64,000 nt of DNA from JABSSA01 sp039960995 (GTDB lineage Bacteria > Pseudomonadota > Alphaproteobacteria > Rhodobacterales > Rhodobacteraceae): the NCBI GenBank assembly GCA_039960995.1, contig JBDVKF010000027.1, forward strand, positions 1 through 64,000, given 5' to 3'. A program made the position numbers and the translations under genes. This document shows positions 45,472 through 54,674 of the stretch, in pieces. The notes beneath the pieces are model-generated. The model ran no database searches. It was not told where the DNA came from and saw only the letters and a program-made list of their open reading frames with translations. The number at the start of each line of letters is the position of its first letter. Positions within the stretch are counted from its first letter, which is position 1.

Positions 45472-47169
45472 TTACCGCACAAGATAGGGTTTACGAAGTT
45501 GATCTTTGGACTTGTCCGGCGATTGGTTCACGGCAAAATCACCCATTAGATATGGATGCATACCTTGGTTTTTCAGATTCTGCAGGAACTGTCCAAATCC
45601 GGTAAGATCGACCATCTTCGGCACTTCTTTTAACCGATGAACGGTCGAAGGACCAATTTCGTCAAGGATCGCTTGCAACGGTTCCATCGGCGCTTCGATG
45701 AATTCGGCCATTGTCCAAACTCGTACGCGGGCTTTTGTCCACGGTGATTGCAGTACACCGATGTGGTCGCTTTCGATTTTTTGCAAGCGCGCTGCTTCTT
45801 TCCGGATGTTTGCGAAATTCTTATTCGATTGAAACAACGGAACGGCCCAAGCCCCCGAGATGACGGACACCTGCACATTTGGGTCTTTTGCAATGCGCCA
45901 ACTGATAGCTTGATTGTCAGCAGGACCGAATTGAAAACACTGTCGTTCACCGCGCGTGTTCCAAATCAAGTTTTGCAAAAAGGCGTTGGGATTATGGTCG
46001 CGCAAAGTTGCGTTATCGCTTAGCGCTCCGTTCAAGTTGGTTTCGTTGTCCGTAAAATGAACCCGATCAGGTGCATAAATATGGCCATGGACACGGCAAC
46101 CCGAAGTTTTGCTCAGCCATTGTTCGAAATTTTCGAACAACTCAGAAAACCCTTGAAACACTGAAAAAGGGGCGGCCGTTATCGAATGTTCCCAATCGGC
46201 ATTGGGAAAGCGGCTTTGCATATACAGCCCCGGACGCCCCCGGGTCCGTCGTTCAACAGCTTTCGAAAAAATCCGATCAATTTTGCCGGGATTGGGTTCG
46301 GTACGCTTCATCGCGTGGGCAGCATCTGTCAGGAACGCATCGTAAAGTCGGTTGGCATGTGGCCAAATCTTGCGGGCCACAAAGCAATCGGAACGTCGTA
46401 ACAATTGCAAATGGTCGTCATAGAAAACATGTGGCTTTCCTTGAAAATCAAACTTGCTTAGCGTCAGAGATCGGCTTTCGATATTCGTCGAATACAATCG
46501 CGACAGCGTCTGAAAATAACTCTCGTCTGGGATCCAGACTTTTTTGAAATAGGCGTCATAAACCGGCCGTTGAGGATCTTGTAAGATAGCCGACAGAGTC
46601 TGCCGAGTCAGGCACCACCACTGGCTGCCCATGTGCGGAACCAACCCCTTTGGGATATGTCGTTTGAACGGCAATTTGCGTTGTAAATTGACGTATTTAT
46701 CAAACAGAACGCGATTTTTCTTCCAGGAGAACGGAAATCGTAATGTGAACCGCTCATGATCCAGCCCGCCCACTGTCCAAGGGACATCCGACGTGGTCGC
46801 GCTTTCGATAAAGTCGGTTCTTGGGCGACTGTCGAGATAAGCAACCAGCTCTTCGACTGGCCTTAACGGCAAGCATGATCCAGACGCCAGATAGACATGA
46901 CGAACGTGATCGAAACGCTCAAGCATGAGTTCGGAGGCAGCTTGGCTTGCGGCCACAATCCCCCACATACCCCAATCACAGGTATATCGTTTGCAAAACT
47001 GGATACCAGGGACATCGGCTAGTGTGTCTTTAAATGTTTTGTAAATTGGGTCGCCAACGATGCGATCAACATGAATGACAACAGGGCATCCAGCGGCGGC
47101 CCAATGGCGCGCCACCTGTTCAGCACGATCCAACGCATTGTGGACAAGCATGACAATCCCGACTGTCAT
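45472..47169 (-). CDS. core-2/I-branching-type beta-1,6-N-acetylglucosaminyltransferase family protein
   Basis: A 565-residue protein. The N-terminal part (1-300) matches the branching-enzyme (GT14-like) fold common in Roseobacters: VMLVHNALDRAEQVARHW, VIHVDRIVGDPIYK, YLASGSCLPLRP, HMGSQWWCLTRQT and VWIPDESYFQTL. The C-terminal part (about 310-565) is a second domain often found fused to it in marine alphaproteobacteria, containing QSPWTKARVRVWTMAEFIEAP. No signal peptide, so cytoplasmic. Its start overlaps the previous gene by 4 bases, so it is cotranscribed. Confidence 0.85.
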   Translation of the reverse strand: MTVGIVMLVHNALDRAEQVARHWAAAGCPVVIHVDRIVGDPIYKTFKDTLADVPGIQFCKRYTCDWGMWGIVAASQAASELMLERFDHVRHVYLASGSCLPLRPVEELVAYLDSRPRTDFIESATTSDVPWTVGGLDHERFTLRFPFSWKKNRVLFDKYVNLQRKLPFKRHIPKGLVPHMGSQWWCLTRQTLSAILQDPQRPVYDAYFKKVWIPDESYFQTLSRLYSTNIESRSLTLSKFDFQGKPHVFYDDHLQLLRRSDCFVARKIWPHANRLYDAFLTDAAHAMKRTEPNPGKIDRIFSKAVERRTRGRPGLYMQSRFPNADWEHSITAAPFSVFQGFSELFENFEQWLSKTSGCRVHGHIYAPDRVHFTDNETNLNGALSDNATLRDHNPNAFLQNLIWNTRGERQCFQFGPADNQAISWRIAKDPNVQVSVISGAWAVPLFQSNKNFANIRKEAARLQKIESDHIGVLQSPWTKARVRVWTMAEFIEAPMEPLQAILDEIGPSTVHRLKEVPKMVDLTGFGQFLQNLKNQGMHPYLMGDFAVNQSPDKSKDQLRKPYLVR

Positions 47170-48176
47170 GCCCAGTTTCCTTTTGACATCAGGCCTAAAA
47201 TCTCAAGCTGGCGCCAATTGATGTATTTTTCAGACCACTTGCACCAGAGGTCCGGATTTTCTTCTAAACGTTCCGCGTAAACCTTGTATTCCAAGGAACC
47301 CGAATAATGCTGCTTGCGCACCAATTCTTCTTTGGCTTTTGCCGAAAACGTGTCGAGAAACTTGGTGTGTAACAACACGCCCGACGCCTTTTCCCCGCCC
47401 CATTCGTCGAAAACCAAATTTAATCCGCGCGGCAACAATATATGTGTCGAGCTAACATAGGCGTACTTGCGATCCCATTTCACCAGTGGGATTTTGTTTA
47501 ATGCAGGGGCTTTTTTTGGCCGATCTGCGAAAAACACCCGAGAACGGGGGCCACCTTGTATCCACAAATTTCCGTACTGCCAGTTGCGCGAAATTGTATA
47601 ATTTCCGCTATCAAACCAACTTGTGATCTCAAGCGGGTTTGCCCCTTCAGCATAGCTTTGTTCGTTGACACGGCCTTTGGGATACATATCCAACAACATA
47701 GCGCTGAAACTACGAATAGCGGAATTGTCCAACCAATCGGTCAAAGCCCGCAAAGGGCGTGTGTCGCAGAACGGATAAACAAAAAACTCGTCAGGATCGA
47801 CAACAAGGCTCCAATGGCCATGAGCATATTTGCGGGCGAGCCAATTTATCCAATCCACACCAAAATTGGCATTCTTATAGCTGCCTGTGGTGGACCAAGT
47901 TGACACGTCAGCCTGCCCACGCAGATAATCCAGTGTTCCATCTGTGCTTTCATTATCGACGAAGAAAAAGTGTTTCACACCCATTTCGCGATAATAACTA
48001 ATAAAATAGGGCAAGCGCACTTTTTCATTACGCAATGTGCAGAACAACAAAATATCATTTGTATCAATGGCAGATGTTCGATCTTCAACGGCCGTTAGCT
48101 CAAGGGACTTGCGCGCAGCCCTCACCAGTCGGCGCTTGCGCCGCACTCGCATTCTGTATGAGTCCCAAAGACCCAA
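47166..48176 (-). CDS. glycosyltransferase family 2-like protein, copy A
   Basis: A 336-residue glycosyltransferase of the GT2/GT92-like type. The nucleotide-sugar region is HFFFVDNESTDGTLDYL, and the metal-binding acidic motif is VVDPDEFFVYP. The later NLWIQGGPRSRVFF and HTKFLDTFS are conserved in its paralogue at 48339-49397, with which it aligns end to end. A basic N-terminal stretch (RMRVRRKRRL) may sit at the membrane surface. Substrate unknown. Confidence 0.85.
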   Translation of the reverse strand: MGLWDSYRMRVRRKRRLVRAARKSLELTAVEDRTSAIDTNDILLFCTLRNEKVRLPYFISYYREMGVKHFFFVDNESTDGTLDYLRGQADVSTWSTTGSYKNANFGVDWINWLARKYAHGHWSLVVDPDEFFVYPFCDTRPLRALTDWLDNSAIRSFSAMLLDMYPKGRVNEQSYAEGANPLEITSWFDSGNYTISRNWQYGNLWIQGGPRSRVFFADRPKKAPALNKIPLVKWDRKYAYVSSTHILLPRGLNLVFDEWGGEKASGVLLHTKFLDTFSAKAKEELVRKQHYSGSLEYKVYAERLEENPDLWCKWSEKYINWRQLEILGLMSKGNWA

Positions 48177-48338
48177 AGCACAACCATTTCTGCTCTCGAA
48201 GCTCTGAGCGATCGCATAGCGCTCGTCGCCCGTTTGCTTTGCGTTATCCGTTCGTTAGACCCTGATCGACTTTATAAATCGTTACAAGCGTTCGTCAAAG
48301 GCCTACCTTCAAATCACCATTCCTGTGGCTTCTTTGCG

Positions 48339-49397
48339 CTAAAATCCCTTGAAATCAGCGGGGTTTAGCAAGCCCAAATCCACCAATTGCTGCCAACTTT
48401 CGTACTTGACCGATTGATCGTTCCACAACGTCGGGGCGCTTTGGATCCGTTCATAATAATCCGCGTATTTGGCGGGATCATGAAAATGCTGCTGTCGTTC
48501 GCGATCTTCAATGGACTTTTCGATAACCTGGGGCTGGAATTTCGTGTGGAGCAAGACGCCAGACGGCGGTGTTCCATTTGGTCCATCATAGGTCATGTTT
48601 AGGCTGCGTGGCAGAAGGGAATGTGTTGAATTCACATAGACATACCGCCAATGCCATCGGATCAATGGCAGTTTATTAAGCGTTGGGGACGCATTTGGGC
48701 TGTCAGAAAAGAAAACCCTCTCTCTGACACCGCCCTGCACCCATAGATTATTTAACGGTACTTGCCGGCGCGCCCTGTAGGGCGCGGGGTCGAACCACTG
48801 AAGATGGTCCATTGGGTTATCAGATGTTGGCAATTCGTCCAGTTTTCCGGCCGGATATAAATCTAGCATCAAGGCGCCAAAAGCTGTTTGCCCTCGTCGG
48901 TCCAACCATTTGGTCAATTCAGGCAAGCCAGCAGTATCGGAATGTGCAAATGTCAAAAGTTCGTCTGCATCAACGTGTAAACACCAATGGCCGTGGCCAT
49001 AACGCAGCAAAAGCCAATTGACCCAATCTAGGCCAAAACGCGCCTCTCGATATTTCGCGGACGTGTGCCACAGCGACATGTCTGGTTGGCTTTCCAAAAA
49101 CGAAGCCGTGCCATCAGTGCTATCATTGTCTACGACTAGAAAATGCGACACCCCTAACTTGCGATAGTGGTCAAGCATATGTGGCAATCGTGATATTTCA
49201 TTTCGAACGCAGACGAACGCCAAAATTGCATCCTGAGACACAATAGACGTTCGATTTTGTACCTGCATTAACGCATGTCGACTGCGGATCGCGCGCCACA
49301 AAAGACGCCTGCGTTTCCAGACCAGTTTATACCTAGCCCAGAGATCCGCAGCCCGCACCCTTAACTCTCGTAGTGGCCTGATTGGTGCCAGCGCCAC
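48339..49397 (-). CDS. glycosyltransferase family 2-like protein, copy B
   Basis: A 352-residue paralogue of copy A. Its equivalents are FLVVDNDSTDGTASFL and HVDADELLTF, and NNLWVQGGVRERVFF. The basic N-terminus (VWKRRRLLWRA) is also shared. Its start overlaps the 3' end of galE by 37 bases, so the pair is tightly linked. A 162-base gap without a gene separates it from copy A. Acceptor sugar unknown. Confidence 0.85.
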   Translation of the reverse strand: MALAPIRPLRELRVRAADLWARYKLVWKRRRLLWRAIRSRHALMQVQNRTSIVSQDAILAFVCVRNEISRLPHMLDHYRKLGVSHFLVVDNDSTDGTASFLESQPDMSLWHTSAKYREARFGLDWVNWLLLRYGHGHWCLHVDADELLTFAHSDTAGLPELTKWLDRRGQTAFGALMLDLYPAGKLDELPTSDNPMDHLQWFDPAPYRARRQVPLNNLWVQGGVRERVFFSDSPNASPTLNKLPLIRWHWRYVYVNSTHSLLPRSLNMTYDGPNGTPPSGVLLHTKFQPQVIEKSIEDRERQQHFHDPAKYADYYERIQSAPTLWNDQSVKYESWQQLVDLGLLNPADFKGF

Positions 49398-50344
49398 GCG
49401 TCTTCGATCATTTGTTTCATTGTCGACTTTTCAGGAGACCAACCCAATTCCTCAATTGCGCGACGCGATCCAGAAACAAGCTTTGTGCAATCCCCAGCGC
49501 GCCGTGATCCTTCTTGGTAAGGAACACTTTGGTTGGTGACTGCGCGGGATTCATCAATGACCTCGCGCACGGAAAATCCGCTGCCAGTGCCAAGGTTAAA
49601 CACCCGGCTGCCCTTTTCCGCTTCGAGCCATTTAACACCCAAAACATGCGCATCGACCAAATCGCACACATGCACATAATCGCGGATGCACGTCCCGTCC
49701 GGTGTGTCGTAATCCGTTCCGTAAATCGTCAAAGCCGGGCGTTTGCCTGCGATCGCATCTAACATCAATGGGATAAGATGCGTTTCGGGTTGGTGAAATT
49801 CGCCAACTTCCGCCTCTGGGTCTGCCCCGGCCACGTTGAAATATCGAAAGATAACATGGCGCAACCCATGAGATGCTTCGAAATCGCGCAGCATGTCTTC
49901 GATAGCGCGTTTCGATGCACCATAGGCATTTATTGGTGATTGGGCGCAGTTTTCATCAAGAGTCACGCCATCCTGTTCGCCATAAGTCGCGCAAGTCGAT
50001 GAAAAAACGAAGCTTTTGCAGTTTGCACCGATTGCTGCTTCGATCAGGTTCAGGCTGCCCATGACGTTGTTGCGCCAGTATTTTCCAGGCAACTGCATGC
50101 TTTCGCCAACTTGGCTAAGCGCTGCAAAATGCATGACCGCCACAGGTTTGTGTGTGTCGAAAACTTCGGCCAGACGGGTTCGATCCAGAATGTCGCCTTG
50201 TTCAAACGGGCCGAACTTGACCGCGTCAGACCAGCCGGTTTCAAGATTGTCAAAGGTGACCGGTGTGAAACCAGCTGCACGCAAAGCCTTACAGGCGTGC
50301 GATCCAATATATCCCGCACCGCCTGTTACCAGAACTTTTGTCAA
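49361..50344 (-). CDS. galE: UDP-glucose 4-epimerase
   Basis: A 327-residue short-chain dehydrogenase that interconverts UDP-glucose and UDP-galactose. The NAD motif is LVTGGAGYIGSH, and the catalytic set is S116/T117 (SSTCATYG), Y141 and K145 (YGASK). TTG 50344 is taken as the start because GGAGGAG lies 6-7 bases before it and the family begins here; the longer frame runs into galU. It lies 22 bases after galU. Confidence 0.93.
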   Translation of the reverse strand: MTKVLVTGGAGYIGSHACKALRAAGFTPVTFDNLETGWSDAVKFGPFEQGDILDRTRLAEVFDTHKPVAVMHFAALSQVGESMQLPGKYWRNNVMGSLNLIEAAIGANCKSFVFSSTCATYGEQDGVTLDENCAQSPINAYGASKRAIEDMLRDFEASHGLRHVIFRYFNVAGADPEAEVGEFHQPETHLIPLMLDAIAGKRPALTIYGTDYDTPDGTCIRDYVHVCDLVDAHVLGVKWLEAEKGSRVFNLGTGSGFSVREVIDESRAVTNQSVPYQEGSRRAGDCTKLVSGSRRAIEELGWSPEKSTMKQMIEDAWRWHQSGHYES

Positions 50345-50366
50345 ATCTGCTCCTCCAAACGCGGAA

Positions 50367-51260
50367 TTATTCGGCGGCTTGGTCCAGCTGCATAATGTCC
50401 CGCATATAAGCAGCAAGGTCATCACGCAGTTCTTCTCGGGCGAGCCCAAATGCCACGGTCGCTTGGAGGAACCCAGATTTGGAACCGCAATCAAATCGCT
50501 GGCCACGGAAGCGGAAGCCATACACATCGCGTTCCTGATCAATCTCGTCCGCGATCGCGTCCGTCAGTTGGATTTCTCCTCCTGCACCGGATTTAAGCCT
50601 GTTCAAATTAGACAGAACTTGAGGTGACAGGATATAACGACCGATAACGGCTAAGTTTGAGGGAGCTTTGTCAGCTTCTGGCTTTTCGACCATTCCTTGG
50701 ACGGAAACCATAGAACCCAAATCTTCGCGTACGTCTAACACGCCATACGAGCTGGCTTTCTCAGGGGGTACTTCCATAGCAGCTACCATGTTACCGCCCA
50801 CTTCTTCGTAAGCTTCAACCATTTGCTGCAAGCAAGGTTTTTCTGCTGCGATGACATCATCGGGTAGAATTACGGCGAAAGGTTCATTCGCGATCAAACG
50901 GCGCGCGCACCACACAGCGTGACCCAAGCCAAGCGGCTTATGCTGGCGGATATACGCAATCGCGCCACTATCCATGTTGGTGTTCTGCAGCGTCTCAAGC
51001 AATTCGTTTTTGCCACGCTTGCGCAACTCTTGCTCAAGAATTGGGTTATGATCAAAGTAGTCCTCAAGCGCGCCTTTACCGCGCGAGGTTACGAAAATGA
51101 ATTCTTTAATTCCAGCTGCACGAGCTTCGTCAATCGCATATTGAATCAGTGGCCGATCGACCAAAGTCATGATTTCTTTCGGGACCGACTTCGTCGCAGG
51201 CAAAAACCGCGTTCCCATGCCAGCTACGGGGAAAATAGCCTTGGTAACCTTTTTACGCAT
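50367..51260 (-). CDS. galU: UTP-glucose-1-phosphate uridylyltransferase
   Basis: A 297-residue nucleotidyltransferase making UDP-glucose. The signature is IFPVAGMGTRFLPATKSVPKE, and the DRPLIQYAIDEA and GSKSGFLQA segments match GalU. It is the first gene of a minus-strand unit continuing with galE and the glycosyltransferases, and supplies ugd. Confidence 0.95.
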   Translation of the reverse strand: MRKKVTKAIFPVAGMGTRFLPATKSVPKEIMTLVDRPLIQYAIDEARAAGIKEFIFVTSRGKGALEDYFDHNPILEQELRKRGKNELLETLQNTNMDSGAIAYIRQHKPLGLGHAVWCARRLIANEPFAVILPDDVIAAEKPCLQQMVEAYEEVGGNMVAAMEVPPEKASSYGVLDVREDLGSMVSVQGMVEKPEADKAPSNLAVIGRYILSPQVLSNLNRLKSGAGGEIQLTDAIADEIDQERDVYGFRFRGQRFDCGSKSGFLQATVAFGLAREELRDDLAAYMRDIMQLDQAAE

Positions 51261-51552
51261 ACCTGAACCTCATTCTTTTGGTTCGTTCACTTTTCTGGTG
51301 AACGTTTGTAATACTTTTTGACCGGAAAACACTATGAAATTCGGACATAGGTAAGGCCGCTTGTTGTTAAATTGAAGCGCAACGTGTCAGCCCAATGTTT
51401 CATTTTTGCAAAGTTCCGCGCCTTGTCCAGATTCGCTGCAGTGCAACATAACCATCGCTTGTATCCTCACTCGATTAAAGGGGAAAAGAGAGTTGGCGAT
51501 AGCATTTACACCGATTTGAGCACGCAAATGCCGAAATCACCGTTTTTAGGCA
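51261..51552 (-). other. galU upstream region
   Basis: A 292-base gap between kdsB and galU on the minus strand. It holds a hairpin GTTCAC/GTGAAC (51284-51303) in the galU leader and an ATGCC/GGCAT pairing right after the kdsB stop (51527-51554), perhaps a weak terminator. No clear -35/-10 pair was assigned, and no gene recognised. Confidence 0.4.
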
Positions 51553-52353
51553 TTAATTGATGCACATGCGCGTCATCATCGCCTCAAGTCGGGGAACATC
51601 CTCTGGATTGTTCAGTTCCCAGAATTCTCGTCCTTGTGCTTCAACTTCGACACATAACACCCCACGCCCATTCTCCAGAAACCGCAGCTGTTCGAGACCC
51701 TCTAGTTGTTCAAGCGGACCAACGGGCCAACTTGGGTACGCAGCAAGTACGTCTGGGCGATAGGCGTAAACGCCGACATGGTGAAACACTGGCGTTTCAT
51801 CTTCCGCGCCATAGTTAGCATCTGTGAAAGGCACCACCTCTTTCGAAAAATACAACGCTTGATGATCAACGCCGAAAACGGCTGTTGTCCCACCAACGCG
51901 ATCTGCTTTGCGATCTTCGCGGAAACTATTCAACGTATCGCCATTGCAACGCAAAACTGGTGTCGCGATGTCTGCATTTGGTGCTACCCGCAAACCGTCA
52001 ACCAAGGATTCGACAAACCAATGCGGCGTCAATGGCGCATCCCCTTGCAGGTTTACGACAAAGTCAAATGGTTGACTCACCTTAGCTAGCGTTTCAGCGC
52101 ATCTTTCGGTTCCGTTCACGCAATCCGAACTGGTCATCACCACCTCAGCACCAAAGCCGCGCGCAGCAGATGCGATGCGTTCGTCATCAGTGGACACAAC
52201 AACTTTGTCCACGCCATTGACGGACATCGCCGCCTCCCAGCTGCGTTGAATCAGACTGCGCGCTTCGCCACTTGCCCCAGCCAGTGGAACAAGTGGTTTT
52301 CCAGGATAACGACTGGATGCATAACGCGCAGGGATTGCGATCAGAACACTCAT
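51553..52353 (-). CDS. kdsB: 3-deoxy-manno-octulosonate cytidylyltransferase
   Basis: A 266-residue enzyme that activates Kdo as CMP-Kdo for LPS. The N-terminal motif VLIAIPARYASSRYPGKPL and NLQGDAPL are diagnostic. It overlaps cysQ by 4 bases, and the two form a small operon. Confidence 0.94.
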   Translation of the reverse strand: MSVLIAIPARYASSRYPGKPLVPLAGASGEARSLIQRSWEAAMSVNGVDKVVVSTDDERIASAARGFGAEVVMTSSDCVNGTERCAETLAKVSQPFDFVVNLQGDAPLTPHWFVESLVDGLRVAPNADIATPVLRCNGDTLNSFREDRKADRVGGTTAVFGVDHQALYFSKEVVPFTDANYGAEDETPVFHHVGVYAYRPDVLAAYPSWPVGPLEQLEGLEQLRFLENGRGVLCVEVEAQGREFWELNNPEDVPRLEAMMTRMCIN

Positions 52354-53144
52354 GCTGATTTTAGTTCAACGCCCGGCGCAAACGCGATGAAGAAAGAATT
52401 GGCGTACGTGTCTTTTCCATAGGTTAACGGCGTCAGATCATCAAAACGAACGACTGATCCACCGGCGCCATTCAATACAGCATGACCAGCAGCCGTATCC
52501 CATTCCATGGTTCGACCCAATCGGGGGTACAAGTCCGCTTCGCCTGTTGCGACAAGGCAAAATTTCAAAGACGAACCCGCGCTGGTCATGTCTTTCACAG
52601 AGTATTTCGCAATGTAGTCGTCTGTCGCCTGATCTCGGTGAGATTTTGACGCCACAACCATCAGTCCATCGTTATCACTTTCTTTGACGCGAATGACCTC
52701 AGTCGCACCGATCTCGTCGCCAAATGGGCCAGTTTCTTCGACCGAGACACCATCTGCCTGAGTAAAAAACATGCGATCCTTAGCAGGAGCGTAGACGACC
52801 CCGCGCGTAGGAACACCGTTTTCGATCAAAGCAATATTGACCGTAAAGTCGCCTCGCCGATGGATGAACTCTTTCGTGCCGTCTAGAGGATCAACGATCA
52901 AAAATGTATCGCTCGTTTGGCTGTGGGTTGCAGATTGTTCTTCAGTCACCAGCAAAATGTCTGGAAATGCCGCGCGCAGTCCGGCGGAAATCAACGCATC
53001 CGCAGCCTCGTCTGCCGCAGTCACTGGGCTATCATCTGACTTCAACATCACTTCGAACTTGTCCGAATTGTAGATCTCCATGATCTTTTCGCCAGCTTCC
53101 AAAGACAGGCGGCGCATGACGTTAGTCAACTTGTCGTAATCCAA
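52350..53144 (-). CDS. cysQ: 3'(2'),5'-bisphosphate nucleotidase
   Basis: A 264-residue inositol-monophosphatase-fold enzyme that removes PAP, the product of sulfate transfer from PAPS. Metal motifs are DPLDGTKEF and EWDTAAGHAVL. A window holding two sulfotransferase-type genes makes this enzyme's role in clearing PAP sensible, although PAP is also made in cysteine synthesis. Confidence 0.92.
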   Translation of the reverse strand: MDYDKLTNVMRRLSLEAGEKIMEIYNSDKFEVMLKSDDSPVTAADEAADALISAGLRAAFPDILLVTEEQSATHSQTSDTFLIVDPLDGTKEFIHRRGDFTVNIALIENGVPTRGVVYAPAKDRMFFTQADGVSVEETGPFGDEIGATEVIRVKESDNDGLMVVASKSHRDQATDDYIAKYSVKDMTSAGSSLKFCLVATGEADLYPRLGRTMEWDTAAGHAVLNGAGGSVVRFDDLTPLTYGKDTYANSFFIAFAPGVELKSA

Positions 53145-53259
53145 AAAGTGATCTCCACGCTTAATGTTTGAGTGATTTGTCTGCGCCCCTTATGATGGGC
53201 GAATAACGGAACAGCAAGAATTCCATGAGACTAAGTGCGTCATCGGAGGCGAACCGCAG

Positions 53260-54084
53260 ATGTTTCAATCAAAGCGTAAACCCCAGACCGGACTAGGCAG
53301 TGCCTTGTCGATTCTGGAAGTGATCTATCATTCCATCGTGCGATCCATCCGGAAAAAGCACAACAACGCTTTTATTGCTATCTTTGAGAACATGCTCCAA
53401 GTCATCATATTAGTGCTGGCATTTTACGTGATGTTCTCGCTTTTGGGTTTGCGCGGTGCTGCTCTCCGCGGCGATTTCCTGCTGTATATAATGTCGGGAA
53501 TTTTTCTGTTCATGACTCATACGAAATCATTAAGTGCCGTTGTCGGGTCAGAAGGCCCGGCCAGCCCGATGATGCAACATGCTCCTATGAACACGGCTGT
53601 GGCCATTGCCTCGGCCGCATTAGGAGCGTTGTACATTCAGGTATTGTCGCTGAGCCTTATTCTGTTTGTTTATCATGTCGCCTTTACCCCAGTGGTCATT
53701 GACCAACCTTTCGCTGCCTTTGGCATGTTGTTAATCGCATGGTTCACTGGAATTGCGTTGGGGGTGGTCTTACTCGCTATCAAACCGTGGTTTCCGACTC
53801 CTGTGTCCGTTTTCTCGACAGTATATTCACGCGCCAACATGATCGCGTCCGGCAAAATGTTTGTTGCGAATTCTTTGCCAGCACACATGCTGGCGATGTT
53901 CGATTGGAACCCACTTTTCCACGCTATAGACCAAGCGCGCGGATTTGCGTTTATCAACTACAACCCGCGTTATTCCGATTGGGAATATTCATTTTGGGTT
54001 GGTGTCGTCTTGGTTATGGTGGGTTTAATGGGCGAATTCTTCACCCGAAAACACGCGTCAATCAGCTGGGGGGCTCGGCGATGA
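53260..54084 (+). CDS. ABC-2 type polysaccharide export permease
   Basis: A 274-residue membrane protein of the KpsM/Wzm type with about six hydrophobic segments, the first from about 46-66 (MLQVIILVLAFYVMFSLLGL). ATG 53260 has CGGAGGC upstream. It lacks an ATPase partner (KpsT/Wzt) next to it, so the ATPase must be elsewhere, or the protein works in another way. It is divergent from cysQ and its stop overlaps the SH3-domain gene. The substrate is likely a capsule or other surface polymer. Confidence 0.8.
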   Translation: MFQSKRKPQTGLGSALSILEVIYHSIVRSIRKKHNNAFIAIFENMLQVIILVLAFYVMFSLLGLRGAALRGDFLLYIMSGIFLFMTHTKSLSAVVGSEGPASPMMQHAPMNTAVAIASAALGALYIQVLSLSLILFVYHVAFTPVVIDQPFAAFGMLLIAWFTGIALGVVLLAIKPWFPTPVSVFSTVYSRANMIASGKMFVANSLPAHMLAMFDWNPLFHAIDQARGFAFINYNPRYSDWEYSFWVGVVLVMVGLMGEFFTRKHASISWGARR

Positions 54085-54674
54085 AATGGGTTATGACCAT
54101 GTTTCTGTTAATCGCGGCGAACGTTGGCGGCGCATTTGAATTGCCAGCACTTTATGATGTCACTGGCGTCGCGGCAAACGATGTTCTGAATGTACGCAAA
54201 GATCCAACAAACAAGGCGAATATCATCGGTGAGCTTAGACCTGATGCGTCAAATATCGAAGTCATGGCCCTTTCGAAAGACAAGAAATGGGGCCTTGTGA
54301 ACGTTGGGGAAATGTCTGGGTGGGCCTTCATGCGCTTTTTGAAAAACCAAAACCGGCCCGCTGCCACGCAACGCCTGATCTGCTATGGGAACGAACCATT
54401 CTGGTCATTGAGCTTGGATGGGGATGCCGTTTTCAAAATCTCGAATGACGATGAACTTTTCCTCGGAACAATAGAAACGATTGCGTCTGTGAACAGAACG
54501 GATCGCATGGCGCTTCGATCAAAAAGTGTGACGGGCGCACTGACCGCACATATTGGTGCGCAACTGTGCGACGATTCTATGTCAGATCGTGCTTATGGGT
54601 TGTCCGTTGACGCGCTGATCACCTCAGACAACGGTGCGGCCTATTATTCCGGCTGCTGCCAGCTTGTCCCCTAA
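54081..54674 (+). CDS. exported protein with SH3-like domain
   Basis: A 197-residue protein with a signal peptide (MKWVMTMFLLIAANVGGAF). Residues about 22-85 are a bacterial SH3-like domain (GVAANDVLNVRKDPTNKANI), usually binding peptidoglycan. The C-terminal half (from about 95, RLICYGNEPFWSLSL, and later YSGCCQLVP) resembles the uncharacterised membrane proteins often annotated as COG3650. ATG 54081 overlaps the permease stop. Function unknown. Confidence 0.8.
   Translation: MKWVMTMFLLIAANVGGAFELPALYDVTGVAANDVLNVRKDPTNKANIIGELRPDASNIEVMALSKDKKWGLVNVGEMSGWAFMRFLKNQNRPAATQRLICYGNEPFWSLSLDGDAVFKISNDDELFLGTIETIASVNRTDRMALRSKSVTGALTAHIGAQLCDDSMSDRAYGLSVDALITSDNGAAYYSGCCQLVP

Noticed and set aside
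53739..54674. A 311-residue frame overlapping the ABC permease
   Set aside because: The first half is the out-of-frame permease; the real gene starts at ATG 54081, where the signal peptide and coupling to the permease stop are seen.
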